A stretch of 64,000 bases of DNA from Pseudomonas sp. BGI-2 (GTDB lineage: Bacteria; Pseudomonadota; Gammaproteobacteria; Pseudomonadales; Pseudomonadaceae), in assembly GCF_004310295.1 (NCBI RefSeq), contig NZ_SISB01000002.1, positions 216,875-280,874 of the forward strand, read 5' to 3'. Below the pieces are notes generated by a model. It was not told the DNA's origin. It searched no databases and was given only the letters and a program-made list of their open reading frames with translations. Positions within the stretch are counted from its first letter, which is position 1; the number at the start of each line of letters is the position of its first letter. The position numbers were made by a program, and so were the translations under genes. Below, piece after piece: positions 10,405 to 19,025 of the stretch.

Positions 10405-11111
10405 ATTTCCGACGATGGATCGATGGTTGGCGCTTCATACTGCTGATGGTGCTGGCGGTGACGTTGCTGCGCTGGTGTATTGACTCTACGCTGGACGACT
10501 TCGAAATCTCCCTGATTATCAATGAGCCTTGGGAGGATATGCTTCAGCGTTCAAACGCTGCAATCGGCCCCATACCCTCGGGAAAGGTATGGTCCAACAA
10601 ATCCAGATCCGGTGTATGCCTGCGTTTCAATGACCCTGATTATGGTTTTGTCACGCCACTGGCCCGCTATTTCACAATCTCGTCCAAGAACGGACGGGTT
10701 GGAACGGTGCGTTTATCCCCACAAATCGAGCCACTACCGCTTGATGACGCTCTTAAAGTCGTACTGGGCTTGCATGATCAATGGCGCAAAAAAGGCTGGG
10801 TTGCGGCGAAAGTTCTTGATGACCCTGTGATAGCCGATACGCCTGAATGGCGGGCTTGGCTTCGGGACGGGACAGGGTACGCAATGTCTTTCTGGTTGGC
10901 TGGTGACAGGTATCAGCTAATGCTGGACCTTGAGCCGTTCAATCGTTCTCGTCATCGAACTGACCAGCGCTATTTAATCTTCGTCACTCTTGCTGAACCC
11001 TGGTTACCCTTCGAATACGCCGAGCATGCGCGGATTCAAGACCATTCGATCACTCCCGTATTCCCATCCAAATCTGACGGAGCCCCACCATGCCAACCCC
11101 CGCCTTCATGA
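10401..11111 (+). CDS. Membrane-anchored hypothetical protein, candidate immunity protein
   Basis: A 236-residue protein with one N-terminal membrane segment (FILLMVLAVTLLRW, about residues 12-25) and a predicted periplasmic remainder; no known domain is recognised. It overlaps the DUF2515-like gene by 4 bases and the downstream hcp by 22 bases, so all are one transcript. A small membrane-anchored protein coupled to a possible secreted toxin suggests an immunity role. Only gene order supports this. The C-terminus (PPCQPPPS) is read through the hcp start region and may be variable. Confidence 0.65.
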   Translation: MNFRRWIDGWRFILLMVLAVTLLRWCIDSTLDDFEISLIINEPWEDMLQRSNAAIGPIPSGKVWSNKSRSGVCLRFNDPDYGFVTPLARYFTISSKNGRVGTVRLSPQIEPLPLDDALKVVLGLHDQWRKKGWVAAKVLDDPVIADTPEWRAWLRDGTGYAMSFWLAGDRYQLMLDLEPFNRSRHRTDQRYLIFVTLAEPWLPFEYAEHARIQDHSITPVFPSKSDGAPPCQPPPS

Positions 11112-11596
11112 CACTCCATGGTGAGAGACAAGGCTTGATCAGCGCCGGCGCCTTCACCGAGGCGTCGGTTGGCAACGTCTACCAACTGGGCCGCGAAGAC
11201 CAGATCATGATTCAAGCCCTGAGCCATGGCATTTTCGTGCCCAAAGGGTCGGGGGCGGGGCGCCGGATGCACAAGCCCTTGGTCATTACCAAGGCAATCG
11301 ACAAGTCGTCGCCGCTGATCAACATCGCCTTGTGTTCCGGGGAACTGCTCAGCAAGTGCCGCGTCGAGTGGTATCGCACCTCGGCTCAGGGAATCCAGGA
11401 ACATTTTTACACGATGGAGCTGGAAGACGCGGTGATCGTCGGCGCTGAAGTGCTCATGCCTCATTGCCAGGATCCCGGCACTGCTCACCTGACTCAGCTG
11501 GAAAAGGTACACTTCAGTTACCGGCGGATCTATTGGCGGCATGAGATCAGCCGGACCATGGGCTCCGACGAATGGCGCGCCGAGGAGCAGGTATGA
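11090..11596 (+). CDS. Hcp-family type VI secretion tube protein
   Basis: A 168-residue Hcp homologue, which forms hexameric rings stacked in the secretion tube. Diagnostic family segments are an N-terminal FMTLHGERQGLI, KPLVITKAIDKSSPLI in the middle, KCRVEWYRTSAQGIQEHFYT, and LEKVHFSYRRIYWRH near the end. Length matches a plain Hcp with no fused toxin. It deviates from the usual pseudomonad Hcp at several conserved places (CSGELLSKC instead of a TTGERL-like segment). No tssA-M structural genes are in the window, so it is an orphan hcp. It overlaps its neighbours on both sides. Confidence 0.88.
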   Translation: MPTPAFMTLHGERQGLISAGAFTEASVGNVYQLGREDQIMIQALSHGIFVPKGSGAGRRMHKPLVITKAIDKSSPLINIALCSGELLSKCRVEWYRTSAQGIQEHFYTMELEDAVIVGAEVLMPHCQDPGTAHLTQLEKVHFSYRRIYWRHEISRTMGSDEWRAEEQV

Positions 11597-12069
11597 GGCT
11601 GGTCAATGAATTTCATCTGTCCGCGTGGGAGCGCCAACATGCCTATTCCAGTGAGCAAGCGCTGGATCACGTGCGCCAGGCGTTGCTTGATCGGCAACCC
11701 ATCGAAGGTCTTGACGAGTTGCGTGCGGGCCTGTTGATCGATATCGACAGCGAGGTGCTTGAACCGCTTGAGCGTGGATCGTGGCGGTTGATCCGGGCTG
11801 AGGCCGACTACGGCGACTGGCCAATACCGGTCCGGATCATCGATCAGAAGATCATTGATTTGATGAAAAATCCGCCAGCCCAGACCTCACGATCGCCAAG
11901 GATTTTCCGCCTCGTTGACAGCATAACGGCCGAGCCGCTGGCGCAGCAGCGTTACGTCGCAACCGTGGACGGGCAGGCTGCCCAGAGAAGAACCGACGGC
12001 GAAGGCATCGCCCATCTTTTTGCGCAGGCCGAGGTGCGGCAGATTTCAATGGAGGTCATAGGCGTATAG
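11593..12069 (+). CDS. Hcp-linked hypothetical protein with a small beta-domain at the C-terminus
   Basis: A 158-residue protein starting at the ATG at 11593, which overlaps the hcp stop in ATGA. The first 100 residues are unrecognised (MRLVNEFHLSAWERQHAYS). The last ~55 (FRLVDSITAEPLAQQRYVAT, then a TDGEGIAHLF turn) resemble the transthyretin- or Ig-like modules found at the ends of some VgrG proteins, where a D-x-x-x-x-EPL strand and a TDxxG turn recur. That resemblance is by eye. It may be an adaptor or capping partner of this Hcp, or part of its cargo. Confidence 0.6.
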   Translation: MRLVNEFHLSAWERQHAYSSEQALDHVRQALLDRQPIEGLDELRAGLLIDIDSEVLEPLERGSWRLIRAEADYGDWPIPVRIIDQKIIDLMKNPPAQTSRSPRIFRLVDSITAEPLAQQRYVATVDGQAAQRRTDGEGIAHLFAQAEVRQISMEVIGV

Positions 12070-12222
12070 CGCATGGATGGACGCTTGAGTTTATCGGCAA
12101 CGATTGCCGCAGGTTCGGCCGTAATTTTTTTGGATTAACCCAACGGCAGGTGCCGGCCAAAGGCACGTTGTTGTATGGTTGTGGTCGAACCGATGAACTC
12201 AAGTGATTGAAAGGATATCGCC

Positions 12223-13290
12223 ATGCTGGACTGGAAGAATCGCGCGGGCAGCGCGCCTGAACGTGCCGCTGAACCGAAATCGGCCACCCGCAGTTACTTG
12301 GGTGGCCTGTTGTTCAGCCGGGCGCTGGCCACTCTGATTGCCATTTACCTGCTGGTGGCTATTGCGCTGGGCTGGTACTGGAGCCAGGAACCTGCACTGT
12401 TCCCGGTTCAGCAGAATGCCCAGATGGCCGCCGAGAAAGAAGGCAAGCAAATGGTCATCGGCTACACCACGGTCGAAACCCTCAAGACCGTCGCCGGTAC
12501 TTTGCTGACCAAGCCGGGTGGCTATATTTCCAACGACCGTTTCCCGCCGGGCCTGTGGATGGACAACACGCCGAGCTGGGAATATGGCGTGCTGGTCCAG
12601 GTCCGTGACTTGACGCGTGCCTTGCGTAAAGACTTCGCCCGCTCGCAATCGCAATCTGCCGAAGACTCTGATCTGGCCAAGGCCGAGCCGCGTTTCAACT
12701 TCGACAATAAGAGCTGGGTGCTGCCGTCCAGCGAGTCCGAGTACCTGGAAGGCATTAGTTCCCTGAGCCGTTATCAGGCGCGCCTGTCCGATCCGTCGCA
12801 GAAAAACGCGCTGTTCTATGCCCGCGCCGACAACCTGAACAACTGGCTGGGCGATGTCGGCACCCGTCTGGGTTCGCTGTCGCAACGGCTGTCGGCCAGT
12901 GTTGGCCGGGTCAAGCTCAACACCGCATTGAAAACTGAAGTCGTCGCTCCAGGTCAGGTGCCGCAGGTTGACGAAGAGATCGTCGAAACCCCGTGGATGC
13001 AGATCGACAATGTGTTCTACGAAGCCCGCGGCCAGGCCTGGGCCTTGTCCCATCTGTTGCGCGCCATCGAAGTCGACTTCGCCGATGTGCTGGCCAAGAA
13101 AAACGCCACGGTCAGCGTGCGCCAGATCATTCGTGAGCTGGAAGCCTCGCAAGAACCGGTCTGGAGCCCGATGATCCTTAACGGCAGCGGCTTTGGCGTG
13201 CTGGCCAACCACTCGCTGGTCATGGCCAACTACATCTCCCGGGCCAACGCCGCAGTGATCGATCTGCGTCAATTGCTCAATCAGGGCTGA
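12223..13290 (+). CDS. DUF2333 family protein
   Basis: A 355-residue protein with one membrane segment (ALATLIAIYLLVAIALGWYW, about residues 31-50) and a large periplasmic part. It matches the DUF2333 family, common in gammaproteobacteria and of unknown function. An AAGGAT ribosome-binding site precedes the ATG. A NUDIX gene starts 3 bases after its stop, so the two are probably one operon. Base composition returns to the host norm here, which marks the right border of the hcp segment. Confidence 0.85.
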   Translation: MLDWKNRAGSAPERAAEPKSATRSYLGGLLFSRALATLIAIYLLVAIALGWYWSQEPALFPVQQNAQMAAEKEGKQMVIGYTTVETLKTVAGTLLTKPGGYISNDRFPPGLWMDNTPSWEYGVLVQVRDLTRALRKDFARSQSQSAEDSDLAKAEPRFNFDNKSWVLPSSESEYLEGISSLSRYQARLSDPSQKNALFYARADNLNNWLGDVGTRLGSLSQRLSASVGRVKLNTALKTEVVAPGQVPQVDEEIVETPWMQIDNVFYEARGQAWALSHLLRAIEVDFADVLAKKNATVSVRQIIRELEASQEPVWSPMILNGSGFGVLANHSLVMANYISRANAAVIDLRQLLNQG

Positions 13291-13293
13291 GTC

Positions 13294-13851
13294 ATGGTCG
13301 ATACTGCCAAAGAGGCTGCCCACCGCGCGGCCTCGGATGCCGAACAGATCGCCTGGGTCGACGAGCAGGACAACCTGCTCGGCGCTTTGGTCCGTTCCGA
13401 CCTGCGCGAGCGCGGGCTGATCGGGCGCGGCACCTACATCATGCTGTTCAATTCGGCCGGTGAACTGTGCGTTCACCGTCGAACCCTGAGCAAGGCCATT
13501 TATCCCGGTTACTGGGACGTGGCGGCGGGCGGCATGGTGCTCGCCACCGAGACGTATGCCGAATCGGCTGCACGTGAACTGGAAGAAGAGCTGGGTGTGA
13601 GCGGCGTAGAACTGACCGCTCATGATCACTTCTTCTTCGAGGACACCGGCAATCGCCTCTGGTGTTCGGCATTTTCGGCGGTGTGGGACGGCCCGTTGAT
13701 CCTGCAGCCGGAAGAGGTGCTGGAAGCGCGCTTCATCCCCATCGATCAGGTCCTGCTGGAAATCCAGCAAAAGCCTTATTGCCCGGACTCTTTGGCCGCG
13801 TTGAAGCGCTATCTGCGCGCGCGTGGCGAGAACGTCGCAAAAGAGCTATAA
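13294..13851 (+). CDS. NUDIX hydrolase, YfcD-like
   Basis: A 185-residue hydrolase of nucleoside-diphosphate-linked substrates. The full Nudix box is present: G5E7REUxEE in the segment starting GGMVLATETYAE and ending ARELEEELG. The HRR segment before it (ELCVHRR) and overall length match the YfcD group, related to isopentenyl-diphosphate isomerase. The substrate is unknown. It starts 3 bases after the DUF2333 stop. Confidence 0.88.
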   Translation: MVDTAKEAAHRAASDAEQIAWVDEQDNLLGALVRSDLRERGLIGRGTYIMLFNSAGELCVHRRTLSKAIYPGYWDVAAGGMVLATETYAESAARELEEELGVSGVELTAHDHFFFEDTGNRLWCSAFSAVWDGPLILQPEEVLEARFIPIDQVLLEIQQKPYCPDSLAALKRYLRARGENVAKEL

Positions 13852-13910
13852 ATTGGCACCGATTGGCTCTTAGCAAGTCGGCTTTTTGCCGTTACACTGC
13901 GCGACCTTTT

Positions 13911-14010
13911 GTAGGAGCGAAGCTTGCTCGCGAAGGTCTTCAACGATAACGCATACATTCAGGATGTACGCATCGTCCTTGCGTTCTTCGCGAGCAAGCT
14001 TCGCTCCTAC
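13911..14010. repeat. REPIN
   Basis: GTAGGAGCGAAGCTTGCTCG at 13911 is mirrored by its complement ending at 14010, flanking a variable centre. Confidence 0.85.
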
Positions 14011-14119
14011 AGGGTTGTACCGTATCAGTAGCGCTGCCCCTGCCTGAGTGGGGCTTCGCGGTCGATGGCAGCTTCCCGAGTTGCTGCGACCAGTCTTTGT
14101 CCTCCCAAGAGGATTGCCG

Positions 14120-14491
14120 GTGGCCAAAAAAGCCGCATCCTTCGCCGCCCTTGGTGGCTTGGTATTTTCCACCGACGCAGGTCGTCATTGCCCCGATTGC
14201 AGTAAACCGGTGGACGCCTGCATCTGCAAACAGACCGTTATCCCGGCCGGTGACGGCATCGCTCGCGTGCGTCGCGAAAGCAAGGGTCGCGGTGGCAAGA
14301 CGGTGACCACCATTACCGGCGTGCCGTTGGCGGAAGAAGCGCTCAAGGACCTGGCCACCACGTTGAAGAAACGTTGCGGGACCGGGGGAGCGTTGAAAGA
14401 CGCAATCATCGAAATCCAGGGCGATCATGTCGAGCTACTCTTGGCTGAACTGATCAAGCTGGGTTTCAAAGCGAAGAAATCCGGCGGCTAG
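14120..14491 (+). CDS. yciH: Translation initiation factor Sui1/YciH
   Basis: A 123-residue SUI1-domain protein, homologous to eukaryotic eIF1 and shown in other bacteria to affect initiation fidelity. The start is the GTG at 14120, placed six bases after an AAGAGGA ribosome-binding site; the longer frame from 14048 reads through REPIN flank. Features are a short zinc-knuckle-like segment (HCPDCSKPVDACIC) and the SUI1 core (GRGGKTVTTITG, KKRCGTGGALKD, IQGDHVELL). Confidence 0.92.
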   Translation: MAKKAASFAALGGLVFSTDAGRHCPDCSKPVDACICKQTVIPAGDGIARVRRESKGRGGKTVTTITGVPLAEEALKDLATTLKKRCGTGGALKDAIIEIQGDHVELLLAELIKLGFKAKKSGG

Positions 14492-14495
14492 CAGC

Positions 14496-14573
14496 CTCTG
14501 TGAAAACCACCCCCGGCTTGATCCAGTCCCGTTTCTACTCTGGCCTGGCGTCGTCTACATGGTTTTCACAGAG
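14496..14573. repeat. 78-bp element with perfect 14-bp terminal inverted repeats
   Basis: CTCTGTGAAAACCA at 14496-14509 is exactly mirrored by TGGTTTTCACAGAG at 14560-14573, with 50 bases between. It lies 4 bases after the yciH stop. It could act as a terminator hairpin or be a miniature transposable element; the ends resemble IS ends with a TGTGAAAAC core. Confidence 0.55.
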
Positions 14574-14714
14574 CCTGTTCTGACCGGTTTCTAAACTCAG
14601 CGCTGAATGTGAGGTCTATGGCCCTTGCATGCAGGCTAATCGTCATTTTCATTCTTTAGACTGCGCCGGCCTGAACCCAGGCGACGCTCTATGACTTCTT
14701 TATAGGGGACTTCA

Positions 14715-16628
14715 ATGTCCGTACGACGCACACGCAAAGACGATGGCAGCCAATGGACAGTTGCGGACAGCCGCAGTGTTTACGGGATTCGCCATTGGGG
14801 GGCCGGGTACTTCGCGATCAATGACGCCGGTCGCGTCGAAGTTCGTCCGAACGGTCCGACCAGTTCGCCTATCGACCTCTTCGAGCAAGTCGACCAGCTG
14901 CGCCAAAGCGGCCTGTCCTTGCCGTTGCTGGTGCGTTTTCCTGACATTCTGCAAGACCGCGTGCGTCAGTTGACCGGTGCGTTCGACGCCAACATCGAGC
15001 GCCTGGAATACCAGAGCAAGTACACCGCGCTGTACCCGATCAAGGTAAACCAGCAAGAAGCGGTGATCGAAAACATCATCGCCACCCAGGACGTTTCCAT
15101 CGGCCTGGAAGCCGGCTCCAAGCCTGAGCTGCTGGCCGTGTTGGCCCTGGCGCCGAAGGGCGGCACCATCGTCTGCAACGGTTACAAGGACCGCGAGTTC
15201 ATTCGTCTGGCGCTGATCGGCCAGAAGCTTGGCCACAACGTGTTCATCGTGATCGAGAAAGAATCCGAAGTCGCGCTGGTGATCGAAGAAGCCGCCTCGC
15301 TCAAGGTCAAGCCGCAGGTTGGTTTGCGCGTGCGTCTGTCTTCCCTGGCGTCGAGCAAGTGGGCGGACACCGGTGGCGAGAAATCCAAGTTCGGTCTGTC
15401 GGCGGCGCAGTTGCTGTCGGTGGTCGAGCGTTTCCGCGCGGCCGGCCTGGATCAAGGCATTCGCTTGCTGCACTTCCACATGGGCTCGCAGATCGCCAAC
15501 CTGGCGGACTACCAGCACGGCTTCAAGGAAGCGATTCGTTACTACGGTGAACTGCGCAACCTCGGCTTGCCGGTTGACCACATCGACGTCGGCGGCGGTC
15601 TGGGCGTGGACTACGACGGTACGCACTCGCGCAACGCCAGTTCGATCAACTACGACATGGACGATTACGCCGGTGTCGTGGTCGGGATGCTCAAGGAATT
15701 CTGCGACGCGCAGAACCTGCCGCACCCGAACATCTTCTCCGAAAGCGGCCGCTCGCTGACCGCTCACCACGCCATGCTGGTGGTGCAAGTAACCGACGTC
15801 GAGAAACACAACGACGACGTGCCGCAGATCGAAAACAAGGAAGAGCTGCCGGAAACCGTGCAGTGGCTGGTTGACCTGCTGGGCCCGACCGACATCGAGA
15901 TGGTCACCGAAACCTACTGGCGCGCGACGCACTACATGAGCGACGTGGCCACCCAGTACGCCGATGGCAAGATGACCCTGGCTGAAAAAGCCCTGGCCGA
16001 GCAATGCTACTTCGCCGTGTGCCGTCGCCTGCACAACTCGTTGAAGGCCCGTCAGCGTTCGCACCGTCAGGTGCTCGACGAACTCAACGACAAGCTCGCC
16101 GACAAGTACATCTGCAACTTCTCGGTATTCCAGAGCCTGCCGGACACCTGGGCCATCGGTCAGGTGCTGCCGATCCTGCCGCTGCACCGCCTCGACGAAG
16201 AGCCACTGCGCCGCGCCGTGCTGCAAGATTTGACCTGCGACTCCGACGGCAAGATCAAGCAATACGTCGACGAGCAGAGCATCGAAACCAGCCTGCCGGT
16301 TCACGGTTTGAACGAAGGCGAAGACTACCTGCTGGGTATCTTCCTGGTCGGCGCCTACCAGGAAATCCTCGGCGACATGCACAACCTGTTTGGTGACACC
16401 GATTCGGTGAACATCTACCAGAACGCCGACGGCAGCGTGTACCACGCCGGTATCGAAACCCACGACACCATCGAAGACATGCTGCGTTATGTGCACTTGT
16501 CGCCGGAAGAGCTGATGACCCACTACCGCGACAAGTGCGCGAGTGCGCGCATCACTGCTGCCGAGCGCACCCAGTTCCTCGATGCTTTGCGTCTGGGCCT
16601 GACCCGTTCGTCTTACCTGTCTTCTTGA
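14715..16628 (+). CDS. speA: Biosynthetic arginine decarboxylase
   Basis: A 637-residue PLP enzyme (alanine-racemase-like fold III) that converts arginine to agmatine, the first step of putrescine synthesis by this route. The PLP lysine lies in [14 protein letters not shown] near residue 110. Other family segments include [42 protein letters not shown] and the active-site cysteine segment [10 protein letters not shown]. The start ATG follows AGGGGAC. Length and motifs are standard for SpeA. Confidence 0.97.
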   Translation: MSVRRTRKDDGSQWTVADSRSVYGIRHWGAGYFAINDAGRVEVRPNGPTSSPIDLFEQVDQLRQSGLSLPLLVRFPDILQDRVRQLTGAFDANIERLEYQSKYTALYPIKVNQQEAVIENIIATQDVSIGLEAGSKPELLAVLALAPKGGTIVCNGYKDREFIRLALIGQKLGHNVFIVIEKESEVALVIEEAASLKVKPQVGLRVRLSSLASSKWADTGGEKSKFGLSAAQLLSVVERFRAAGLDQGIRLLHFHMGSQIANLADYQHGFKEAIRYYGELRNLGLPVDHIDVGGGLGVDYDGTHSRNASSINYDMDDYAGVVVGMLKEFCDAQNLPHPNIFSESGRSLTAHHAMLVVQVTDVEKHNDDVPQIENKEELPETVQWLVDLLGPTDIEMVTETYWRATHYMSDVATQYADGKMTLAEKALAEQCYFAVCRRLHNSLKARQRSHRQVLDELNDKLADKYICNFSVFQSLPDTWAIGQVLPILPLHRLDEEPLRRAVLQDLTCDSDGKIKQYVDEQSIETSLPVHGLNEGEDYLLGIFLVGAYQEILGDMHNLFGDTDSVNIYQNADGSVYHAGIETHDTIEDMLRYVHLSPEELMTHYRDKCASARITAAERTQFLDALRLGLTRSSYLSS

Positions 16629-16861
16629 GGTAAGGCACTGCTCTCATCAGGTTGTCAGAAAATGTTCCGCACGCTGCGGAAATTTCAGATGACCTGGTGG
16701 GACGCTTCCCTGATTTCAAGCGAAATGACTCACATCCCCGGCTATCCAAGCGATGTGGTCCTCTTTTCGCGTAGGTCATTTCCTAAGTTGTACTTCGGCA
16801 CTCTACTCGGCCAACTCTCTCAGAGAGAATCCCCGGCCGCCCCTCCTGTAGAGAATCGCCG

Positions 16862-18184
16862 ATGTTCGATCCAGTCAACGAGCCGTCATTTCGTCTGGAT
16901 GTAGAGGGTCTGCCCGACCCCGTTGAGGTCTTGGCCTTTACCGGCAGTGAAGCGATCAACGAACCCTTCGTGTTCGACGTTGATCTGCTGATCGATGACC
17001 CGACATTGGACCTGGCAAGCCTGTTGTACCGTCCGGCCTTTTTGCATCTCGGGCCGCCGGGGACCGGTTTTCACGGGCAGTTGCATGAGCTCGTCCAGGC
17101 TGGTCATGGTGCTGCCCCGAGGCTTTGTCGCGTGCGTCTGAGGCCGAAACTGGCCTGCCTGGCCCAGCGTTTCAGCCAGCGTATCTTCAGTAACCGTTCT
17201 GTACCCGAGATCCTCGCCCAGGTGCTCAAGGAGCATGGCATTGTCGGCAAGGATCGGCGCTTTGACCTTAGCGGCGATTACCCACTCCGTGATTTCTGCA
17301 CGCAATACCGGGAATCGGATCTGCGGTTTCTCCAGCGTCTGTGTACTCAGGAAGGGCTTCATTACCACTTCGAGCATCGCCGGCGCGGGCACTGTCTGGT
17401 TTTTGGTGACGGGCAGGGACAGTTTCAGCGGGGAGCCGAGATGGTCTTTGAACCCGACACCGAACAGCCCGGCGTGCAGCAGTTCAAGGTTCAAGGCAAG
17501 ACGCAGGCTGGCGAAGGTCAGACGAACCTGATGACGCTGCGCAGCGGTCAGCGCGTTCTGCTTTCAAGCCATCCGTGCGCCGACTGGAATCGTCTCTGGC
17601 TGCTGACCCATGTCGAGCATCAGGGCGGGCAGACGCCGGGGTTTGCTTATGGCAACCAGATCCGCGCTGTTGCCGGGGAGTTTCCTTTCGCGGCGCCTCA
17701 TTCGACCATGAAACCCCGGATGCACAGCTTGCAGCGGGCCTGGGTGGTCGATGTCGATGAGCCGCAACCCGATTCATCCAGACCCGTTGCCGTGCAATTT
17801 GACTGGGTCTATCAGGGCGAAGGCGCTGCGCCCAGCCACTGCTGGCTGCCGTTGGCACCGGAGCTGGACGGCGCGCACGTCATGCCGTTGAGTGAAGGTG
17901 CGCAGGTGCTGGTGAGCTATATCGAAGGTGATCCGGATCAACCCTTAATCACTGGTTTTCTTCCCGGCCCACCCTTCACCCAAGCGTCAGACTTGCCTGA
18001 GCTTCCACCCGCTGCTGCAACAGATGACCACGTTGCGGTCGACGGACTGTTGCGTTTGTTGCAATCCAGCGAACCGATCGTGCTGCTGTGTCTGCTGCCC
18101 GGCGGGGGCAGTTTCAGCCAATGTGCGCAAGCCTTCTGCACCTGCCGGGCAGCAACGCAGTTTGGCCAGAGCGGTGCGGCATGA
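16862..18184 (+). CDS. Short VgrG-type type VI secretion spike protein
   Basis: A 440-residue VgrG, clearly shorter than the usual 600-700 or more. The N-terminal gp27-like domain is marked by LDVEGLPDPVEVLAFTGSEA, FSQRIFSNRSVPEIL and FCTQYRESDLRFLQRLCTQEG. The OB-fold base follows (VAVQFDWVYQGEGAAPSHCW, SYIEGDPDQPLITGFLPG). The region between the two is compressed and there is no long beta-helical stalk. The tail contains LLQSSEPIVLLCLLPGGGSF and a CTCR motif. A DUF4123 adaptor gene overlaps its stop (ATGA). No PAAR or structural tss gene is seen. Confidence 0.85.
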   Translation: MFDPVNEPSFRLDVEGLPDPVEVLAFTGSEAINEPFVFDVDLLIDDPTLDLASLLYRPAFLHLGPPGTGFHGQLHELVQAGHGAAPRLCRVRLRPKLACLAQRFSQRIFSNRSVPEILAQVLKEHGIVGKDRRFDLSGDYPLRDFCTQYRESDLRFLQRLCTQEGLHYHFEHRRRGHCLVFGDGQGQFQRGAEMVFEPDTEQPGVQQFKVQGKTQAGEGQTNLMTLRSGQRVLLSSHPCADWNRLWLLTHVEHQGGQTPGFAYGNQIRAVAGEFPFAAPHSTMKPRMHSLQRAWVVDVDEPQPDSSRPVAVQFDWVYQGEGAAPSHCWLPLAPELDGAHVMPLSEGAQVLVSYIEGDPDQPLITGFLPGPPFTQASDLPELPPAAATDDHVAVDGLLRLLQSSEPIVLLCLLPGGGSFSQCAQAFCTCRAATQFGQSGAA

Positions 18185-18978
18185 TCGTAGCCCAGGCGCC
18201 CGACTCCATCGCGCAATGGCTGTTGCTCGATGTCCCGGGGGAGCCCCGGGCCGGTGCGGTGCTGCGCCAGCAGTTTGCGCAAGTCCGACGGTTCTGGCTG
18301 TTCGATGGCACCGAATTGCAGCCGATACGCGAGCACGGGCCGCTGTTGATCGATCTCAAGGGCTGCCCGGCACTGGCCGAATTGTGCCTGCGCGAACCTC
18401 ACATCTGGAGCGGTTTGTTGCTGGTCAGTGAGGCTTCGTCGGCGCAACTGCTCGAGCATTTGCGCCGCATGCTCACGGTCACCTTCGGCCTGCACCACCG
18501 CGCGTTGTTGAGTTACTACAACCCCCACACCGCGAGCTACTTTTTCGATGCCTGCGATGCCCTGGAACTGAGTCGCTGGCTGGGGCCGATCAGTCAGTTG
18601 CGCTGGTTCGGCGGAACCTGGGCCGACCGCGCAATCGGCAGTCAGGGCTGGCAGCAGTTGTTCAATCCGGGGCTTGCCGTCAGCCCGTTAGCCATCGAGG
18701 AAAATCTGACGCCTCGTCAGCGGGACTCCTTGCAAACCTGCTTGCTTGAGCAGCATGCCTGGCATTGGAGCCGGTCCACCGGGACCGATTACCACCACCT
18801 GTGGGCTCACGTGCAGGAAGGGCTGGCGCTGGGTTTCAGCGAACGCGTGGTGCTCGATGGCTGGTTATGGCTGCGCTTGCAGTACCCTGGCGCTACGCCC
18901 GTTCAGCCATTGCCGGGCGTTACCCAGCAGGAACGTCTCGATAGCCTGCGCAACCTGTGGCAGAACGATCAACCCTGA
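18181..18978 (+). CDS. DUF4123 type VI secretion adaptor
   Basis: A 265-residue protein of the DUF4123 family, whose studied members load an effector onto the VgrG encoded next door. Typical segments are WLLLDVPGEPRAG, RFWLFDGTELQPI, PLLIDLKGC and the aromatic segment LLSYYNPHTASYFF. The ATG at 18181 overlaps the vgrG stop; an in-frame upstream start at 18088 lies inside vgrG and is less likely. The normal next gene, the effector, is missing, since the following gene is a MATE transporter on the other strand. Confidence 0.82.
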   Translation: MIVAQAPDSIAQWLLLDVPGEPRAGAVLRQQFAQVRRFWLFDGTELQPIREHGPLLIDLKGCPALAELCLREPHIWSGLLLVSEASSAQLLEHLRRMLTVTFGLHHRALLSYYNPHTASYFFDACDALELSRWLGPISQLRWFGGTWADRAIGSQGWQQLFNPGLAVSPLAIEENLTPRQRDSLQTCLLEQHAWHWSRSTGTDYHHLWAHVQEGLALGFSERVVLDGWLWLRLQYPGATPVQPLPGVTQQERLDSLRNLWQNDQP

Positions 18979-19025
18979 ACACACGGTTCGATGTTGATGG
19001 CGGCCCCTATCCGGCGGATGCCGAC

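Noticed and set aside
12199..13770. 523-residue open frame antisense to the DUF2333 and NUDIX genes
   Set aside because: Shadow frame; the plus-strand genes have clear family motifs and ribosome-binding sites.
14712..16523. 603-residue open frame antisense to speA
   Set aside because: Its composition (long Val/His/Gln runs) mirrors codon bias of speA on the other strand.
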